From positions 1 through 18,854 of the forward strand of contig WXFH01000057.1 in NCBI GenBank assembly GCA_009881125.1: DNA of 18,854 nt, written 5' to 3'. The notes under the pieces were generated by a model that saw only the letters and a list, made by a program, of their open reading frames with translations, was not told where the DNA came from and made no database searches. This document shows, one piece after another, positions 14,797 to 18,854 of this stretch (positions are counted from its first letter, which is position 1; each line of letters begins with the position of its first letter). The translations under genes and the position numbers were made by a program. The stretch is from Acidaminobacter sp. Its GTDB lineage: Bacteria > Bacillota_A > Clostridia > Peptostreptococcales > Acidaminobacteraceae.

Positions 14797-15581
14797 GGAT
14801 GCCAGCGTTGTTTGTCGGTCATGGATCCCCAATGAATGCTATAGAGGATAATGATTTTACAAAAGGCTGGGTGCAAATGGCAGAGAAACTGCCGCAGCCA
14901 AAGGTTATTTTGTCAATTTCCGCGCACTGGTATACAGACGGCACGCGGGTCAACAATGATCCTGCCCCCAGAACGATCTACGACATGTATGGTTTTCCAA
15001 AAGAGCTCTACGAGATTGTCTATGACGCGCCGGGATCGCCTGAAGCCGCAGAGGCTGTTCTTAACCAGCTTTCTCAACATGCCCATCTGTGCGTGGCGGA
15101 CAATTCCTGGGGTATTGATCATGGCACTTGGTCGGTCCTCCATAGGATGTACCCCGACCGGCGCATCCCCGTTCTTCAGTTGAGCATCAACGGCCGAGCG
15201 GATGCGAAAACGCACTTCGACATTGGACGTTCACTGTCTGAGCTCAGGGATCAAGGTGTGATGATTTTGGGAAGCGGCAATGTGGTTCACAATCTGAGGC
15301 GTGTTCAAATGCAGCGTGCCGATGGTTTCGACTGGGCCTATGAATTCGATGGCTACATTCGGGACAATATGGTCCGGCGTGAAGTAGAGGCCATTCTGGA
15401 TCACAGTCAGGCAGGGGACTGCGCAAAGCTGGCTTTCCCGACACCGGAGCATTATGATCCGCTGCTTTATGTCCTGGGAGCCAGCAGAGACGACGACAGG
15501 CTCACTGTATTCAATGAAGCGTGTGTCATGGGCTCGGTGTCAATGACGAGTTATGCCTATCATAACGTCGAGATTAAGTGA
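14793..15581 (+). CDS. ygiD: Class III extradiol ring-cleavage dioxygenase (4,5-DOPA dioxygenase, YgiD family)
   Basis: The 262-residue protein matches the LigB-type YgiD/4,5-DOPA dioxygenase family: LFVGHGSPMNAI (H10), SISAHWYT (H45), WGIDHGTW (H110), GSGNVVHNL (H166) and the TPEHYDPLLYVLGA stretch (H220). H10, H45 and H220 are the likely metal ligands and H110/H166 line the active site. Family members open catechol rings such as DOPA, or are of unknown substrate in anaerobes, where an oxygen-dependent activity is unexpected. The ATG overlaps the rluF TGA (ATGA) and has AAAGGAGG at 14776-14783. It is co-transcribed with rluF and probably with the exported protein that starts 55 bases later. 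Confidence 0.9.
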   Translation: MRMPALFVGHGSPMNAIEDNDFTKGWVQMAEKLPQPKVILSISAHWYTDGTRVNNDPAPRTIYDMYGFPKELYEIVYDAPGSPEAAEAVLNQLSQHAHLCVADNSWGIDHGTWSVLHRMYPDRRIPVLQLSINGRADAKTHFDIGRSLSELRDQGVMILGSGNVVHNLRRVQMQRADGFDWAYEFDGYIRDNMVRREVEAILDHSQAGDCAKLAFPTPEHYDPLLYVLGASRDDDRLTVFNEACVMGSVSMTSYAYHNVEIK

Positions 15582-15636
15582 CACAAAATAAGCGTTAAGC
15601 AGCTTTGGGTGTTTGAAGGAAAGAGGGGGCGGGGGC

Positions 15637-16785
15637 GTGGGACCATCGGCTAAAAACAAGGAATTGGCGGCAGGACTGAAGCCTGTACGGGGTTCGAGAA
15701 AAGGGGCTCGCGGCTGGAGATGCCTTTCCCTTTGCCTGCTTCTCATTCTCTTGATCCAGTGCCCGCCCGCCCTCGCCAACAGCGGTCCGCCTCGCATTTT
15801 GCCGGATCAAAATAAAGTGATTTTCATGGAGAATCCAGGCGTTGCGCTGGTTCGTGAACATCTCAGGATGGAGTGGAAGCCGGAGCTCTATAGTGCTGAG
15901 ATTACAGTCACCTATATTTTTGAGAACACGAAGGAAAGCCCTCAGGCGCTGACGTTATGGTTTATGAGTGGTGATTACGAGGATCAGAGCTTTGAGATCC
16001 GGAGTTCAAGCGAATGGGTCCCTTCAAAAGAGATTGAGCCGGCAGCTTACCATATTGAAAACTGGGCGCCTGAAGAAGATCCTCCCTTTGTCACTCCCTT
16101 TAATGAGCTTCCGGAGACATCTCTGGATTATTACGGCCAGATTCAGACACCGGCCAGAATCACAGAGTGGCTTCTCGAACTGGCACCGCGGGAACGGACA
16201 GAAGTCGTGGTGGCCTATGAGGCTATAAGTGGGTATCTGAGTCATTCTGACTACTTTACCAACTACAGGACCTTGTACTATGCGCTTTCTCCTGCCCGGT
16301 TTTTCGATGGTGAGGCGGTCGTCGACCTCGAACTGATTGTTCCGGATAATTGGTTCGCTGCGGCTAATCTGCCGCTGGAACTCGAAGCGCCGGGGCGGTA
16401 CACCCTGAAGAATTACGCCATAGGTTCTGAAGACCTGTATTTGAGCTTGCTCGACACTAAGGCGCTGATGTTCGGACTCAATTCCAGAGCAGCCTTATTG
16501 GCTTGGACCTGGCCGCCGTCTGTGTTCAGCTTCATTGCAGCCTTACTTTTTGCCCGTCACAAAAAACGGGTGGCTGCAGGTCTCCTGATCGTTGGGATAG
16601 CGGTCCTGTCACTCAATGTTGTCAAGCCCTCCTACGGGATGGTCTTTATGATGATTTTATTTTTGCCGATTGTCGTGGTGACTTCAGCCTTTATTGCCGC
16701 AGTAGTGATTGTCTGCAGAAGACGCAGGCGGATAAGAGAAAGGGTAATGGACATCCATTTTGACGATAAGAAACCAAAGGATTAG
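15637..16785 (+). CDS. Exported membrane-anchored protein of unknown function
   Basis: I do not recognise this 382-residue protein. It has a long basic N-terminal region, a hydrophobic segment LSLCLLLILLIQCPPALA (about 30-47) that looks like a signal peptide cleaved after ALA, about 230 residues of beta-rich exported sequence (for example AEITVTYIFENTKESPQALT), and three C-terminal hydrophobic segments (about 285-306, 312-330 and 333-360). A basic stretch with five arginines and a short cytoplasmic tail ending in DDKKPKD follow. No catalytic motif is visible. The GTG at 15637 is preferred because the purine-rich GAAGGAAAGAGGGGG precedes it; TTG at 15613 is an alternative. It ends 11 bases before the PIN-like gene. 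A sensor or cell-surface structural role is possible, not shown. Confidence 0.75.
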   Translation: MGPSAKNKELAAGLKPVRGSRKGARGWRCLSLCLLLILLIQCPPALANSGPPRILPDQNKVIFMENPGVALVREHLRMEWKPELYSAEITVTYIFENTKESPQALTLWFMSGDYEDQSFEIRSSSEWVPSKEIEPAAYHIENWAPEEDPPFVTPFNELPETSLDYYGQIQTPARITEWLLELAPRERTEVVVAYEAISGYLSHSDYFTNYRTLYYALSPARFFDGEAVVDLELIVPDNWFAAANLPLELEAPGRYTLKNYAIGSEDLYLSLLDTKALMFGLNSRAALLAWTWPPSVFSFIAALLFARHKKRVAAGLLIVGIAVLSLNVVKPSYGMVFMMILFLPIVVVTSAFIAAVVIVCRRRRRIRERVMDIHFDDKKPKD

Positions 16786-16796
16786 GAGCGCTGAGC

Positions 16797-18056
16797 ATGA
16801 AGCGGGAAAACAGGAAAACACATTGCTTTATCGATTACGAAAATGTCCACGAATCCGGATTTGAAGGCGTTGAAGCGCTGTCAGACGGAGATGCGGTCAC
16901 CATATTTATCAGCAGTGCCTCCCACAAGATCAGCCTTGTGGTGCTGGAAACACTCCTTCGAAAAAAGTGTGAGCTGAATATCATCCATACTATTGGCACT
17001 GGTAAAAACAATCTCGATTTTCAGCTGATTGCTGAAGTGGGCTATCAGATTGGGCGTCATACCTATGAGGCGCAGTCCACACAGTTCGCAATCATCAGTA
17101 AAGACCGGGGATATGAAAATGTTGTGACTGCATTTTTAAATCGCGGATTCCAAATTATTCAGTGTGAAACCATTGAGAAAATTGATCAGAACGTCGACTT
17201 TGTCAGAGATGAGCCTATACCGGATGAGTTGGTTGAGGAATGGGAATTCGCAGCGTCCATCCGAAAATGTTTGGTAAGTTTAAAATTGAGTCCTTCTGAC
17301 TTGAAGAAAGCAGATGCTATTTTCAAGGAGTCGCTTACATTAAATACCTTGCATGACCGTTTGGTAAAAGCCTTTGGAAAGAAGGGCAATCACCCTGTCT
17401 ATGGCAAATTGAAGGCGCTTCACAAACAATATCAAAAGACATTGCCGCCAGTTGTGCCGGAACTTGATGAGACCATGTCTGAGATCCATGAAGGGTTTGT
17501 GCCGGTCATAGAGCGCACTGAAGATCTGCGGCCTGAAGATGAGATGCAAAGCTTGAATTTTCATGGGGATCACCTTATTGAGACATCCAACGGTGGAGAA
17601 GTGCCTATGGAGGCCGGTTCATCAGCTGAAATGACAGAATTGGTTGCTGGTGAGCCGGTGACTCACCACGAGAAACCGGCTGTTGAAACTAAGAAAAAGA
17701 CGCGCGGGCGTAAAAGGAAACAGCCGGCTGCTAAAACTGTGTCTAAGGCTGAGCACTCGGAGAGTGAAGGGGTGCGCTTTGAACGTGATATGGACCAGCT
17801 GCCGGTGATCCATGTTGAATCCATGGCAGAAGGACAATCAGAATCACAGGCAAAGCCGGAAATGGAGCCTCATCCGGAGACCATTCAGACCGGAGCCTCG
17901 GCAGATCCTCATGAAAAGACGGTCGACAAGAAGAAACGCAGACCGGGCAGGCCAAGGAAGAAAAATGGTACATCCAAGTCAGCAGAAAAAACGAACGTCA
18001 CTGAAGATGCTGGTGAAACGGGACTTGTGGCTTCAAAAGATCCAGCGGCCGAATAG
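16797..18056 (+). CDS. PIN-like (NYN-type) domain protein with two AT-hook-like motifs
   Basis: The 419-residue protein starts with a PIN/NYN-like nuclease fold: HCFIDYENV (9-17, acidic D13 and E15), NNLDFQLIAEVGY (71-83, D74) and AIISKDRGYENVV (98-110, D103), the acidic set expected for metal-dependent RNA cleavage. A helical domain follows (about 145-215). From about 220 the chain is acidic and low-complexity, interrupted by two basic modules, KKKTRGRKRKQ (299-309) and KKKRRPGRPRKKNG (378-391). The second has the GRP core of an AT-hook, which binds the minor groove of A/T-rich DNA. AGGAG (16784-16788) overlaps the previous stop and lies eight bases before the ATG. It closes the rluF operon. 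The PIN-like assignment is firm in motif pattern, while RNA as substrate and DNA as partner are inferences. Confidence 0.83.
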   Translation: MKRENRKTHCFIDYENVHESGFEGVEALSDGDAVTIFISSASHKISLVVLETLLRKKCELNIIHTIGTGKNNLDFQLIAEVGYQIGRHTYEAQSTQFAIISKDRGYENVVTAFLNRGFQIIQCETIEKIDQNVDFVRDEPIPDELVEEWEFAASIRKCLVSLKLSPSDLKKADAIFKESLTLNTLHDRLVKAFGKKGNHPVYGKLKALHKQYQKTLPPVVPELDETMSEIHEGFVPVIERTEDLRPEDEMQSLNFHGDHLIETSNGGEVPMEAGSSAEMTELVAGEPVTHHEKPAVETKKKTRGRKRKQPAAKTVSKAEHSESEGVRFERDMDQLPVIHVESMAEGQSESQAKPEMEPHPETIQTGASADPHEKTVDKKKRRPGRPRKKNGTSKSAEKTNVTEDAGETGLVASKDPAAE

Positions 18057-18094
18057 TCAAGAGTTGTGATGTTTTTGAAATATAAGGTCAAAAC

Positions 18095-18123
18095 TTGAAT
18101 AAAGTGGATTTAATAGGTAAAAT
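18095..18123 (+). promoter_or_regulatory. Sigma-A-type promoter for pncB
   Basis: TTGAAT (18095-18100) and TAAAAT (18118-18123) are separated by exactly 17 bases and lie 58 bases before the pncB TTG. This makes pncB independent of the operon upstream. The leader 18124-18180 has only a short GGCAC/GTGCC stem (18142-18146 with 18159-18163). Confidence 0.72.
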
Positions 18124-18180
18124 GCAAGTAAAACATCATGAGGCACACTTTGAAGGCCGTGCCGTGAGGGAGGCTTCAGC

Positions 18181-18854
18181 TTGAAAGTCAACAAATTGGC
18201 TATGCTGACAGATTTCTATGAATTAACAATGGGGAATGGTTATTTGCTGTCGGGGAAGATGGATCAAATCGTCTGTTTCGATATGTTTTTCAGAAAAGTA
18301 CCGGATGACGGCGGCTTTGCCATCATGGCAGGGCTCGATCAGATCATTCGATACCTTAAGGATTTAAAATTCGAAAAAGAGGATATTGCGTTTCTCAGGG
18401 AAAAAGCAATTTTTGATGAGAAATTTTACGACTATCTCGAAAATTTCAAATTTAGCTGTGATGTTTGGGCTATGCCTGAAGGAACACCGATCTTCCCTAA
18501 TGAGCCCATTTTTGTCGTGACAGGACCGGTCATACAGGCTCAGCTTATTGAAACGGTGGTGCTCTTGACCCTGAATCACCAGAGCCTTATTGCAACTAAA
18601 GCAAATCGTATAGTCAGAGCAGCCCAGGGAAGGGCTGTCATGGAGTTTGGATCCAGACGCGCCCATGGATATGATGGTGCAGTGCTTGGCGCAAGAGCGG
18701 CCTTTATAGGCGGTTGTATAGGCACGTCCTGTACTGTTGTCGAGCAGATCTTTGGCATTCCGGCCATGGGGACCATGGCCCACAGCTGGATTCAGATGTA
18801 TGATTCGGAATATGAGGCTTTTAAGACCTATGGGTCGGTTTATCCTGACGACCA
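18181..18854 (+). CDS. pncB: Nicotinate phosphoribosyltransferase, N-terminal part (cut by window edge)
   Basis: The reading frame stays open from TTG at 18181 to the window end, giving 224 complete residues of an enzyme normally about 480 residues long in Firmicutes. It begins LAMLTDFYELTMGNGYL, typical of the NAPRTase N-terminus. EFGSRRAHGYDGA and GTMAHSWIQMY are family signatures; the histidine of TMAHS corresponds to the residue phosphorylated in Salmonella PncB. The enzyme makes nicotinate mononucleotide from nicotinate, PRPP and ATP in NAD salvage. GAGGGAGG (18166-18173) is seven bases before the TTG; an in-frame ATG at 18202 would lose part of the conserved start. The remainder lies outside the window. 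Confidence 0.93.
   Translation, partial: MKVNKLAMLTDFYELTMGNGYLLSGKMDQIVCFDMFFRKVPDDGGFAIMAGLDQIIRYLKDLKFEKEDIAFLREKAIFDEKFYDYLENFKFSCDVWAMPEGTPIFPNEPIFVVTGPVIQAQLIETVVLLTLNHQSLIATKANRIVRAAQGRAVMEFGSRRAHGYDGAVLGARAAFIGGCIGTSCTVVEQIFGIPAMGTMAHSWIQMYDSEYEAFKTYGSVYPDD

Noticed and set aside
17743..17973. Minus-strand open frame opposite the AT-hook region
   Set aside because: It arises from the repetitive, basic and acidic codons of the plus-strand gene and has no start signal.
1..18854. CRISPR arrays, tRNA or rRNA genes, transposases, phage or defence genes
   Set aside because: I looked for direct repeats with spacers, tRNA-like folds and typical mobile-element proteins on both strands and saw none.

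Overview
The window looks like chromosomal core and accessory sequence of a low-to-moderate G+C Bacillota, most likely of the class Clostridia. The evidence is strong AGGAGG-type ribosome binding sites, use of ATG, GTG and TTG starts, a stand-alone small alarmone synthetase, a YutG-type PgpA, a Firmicute-type nicotinate phosphoribosyltransferase and a 4Fe-4S RlmD. No species can be named from sequence alone. Eighteen protein genes are supported, 17 complete and one cut by the right edge. I see no tRNA, rRNA, insertion sequence, prophage gene or CRISPR array.

Layout: (1) 1-212 is a leader with a perfect A/T palindrome and a terminator-like hairpin. It is followed by a large UPF0182 membrane protein (213-2993). 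(2) 3256-6139 is a tight four-gene unit: HAD phosphatase, small (p)ppGpp synthetase, metallophosphoesterase and an unrecognised helical protein. (3) 6230-6658 is a FlK-like hotdog thioesterase, closed by a clear rho-independent terminator. (4) 6796-8212 holds a PPK2 polyphosphate kinase and a YutG/PgpA homologue. (5) 8359-12723 is a second unit: 23S rRNA m5U methyltransferase, nitroreductase, class I methyltransferase and an HD-CHAD fusion. It ends in a long hairpin that also serves the convergent gene. (6) 12880-13878 on the minus strand is an AEC-family permease with its own good promoter. (7) 14053-18056 is a third unit: RluF-type pseudouridine synthase, extradiol dioxygenase, an exported membrane-anchored protein of unknown function and a PIN-like protein with AT-hook-like motifs. 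(8) From 18181 to the edge is nicotinate phosphoribosyltransferase behind a strong sigma-A-type promoter.

Themes: phosphate-rich signalling and storage recur, with a (p)ppGpp synthetase, two phosphatases, PPK2 and a CHAD (polyphosphate-binding) domain fused to an HD phosphohydrolase. Two rRNA-modifying enzymes (RlmD, RluF) head two of the operons. The least explained parts are the HD-CHAD fusion, the PIN-like/AT-hook protein paired with an exported protein, and the unknown protein at the end of the alarmone operon. Most of the rest is ordinary housekeeping. I do not see a clearly new defence or mobile system.
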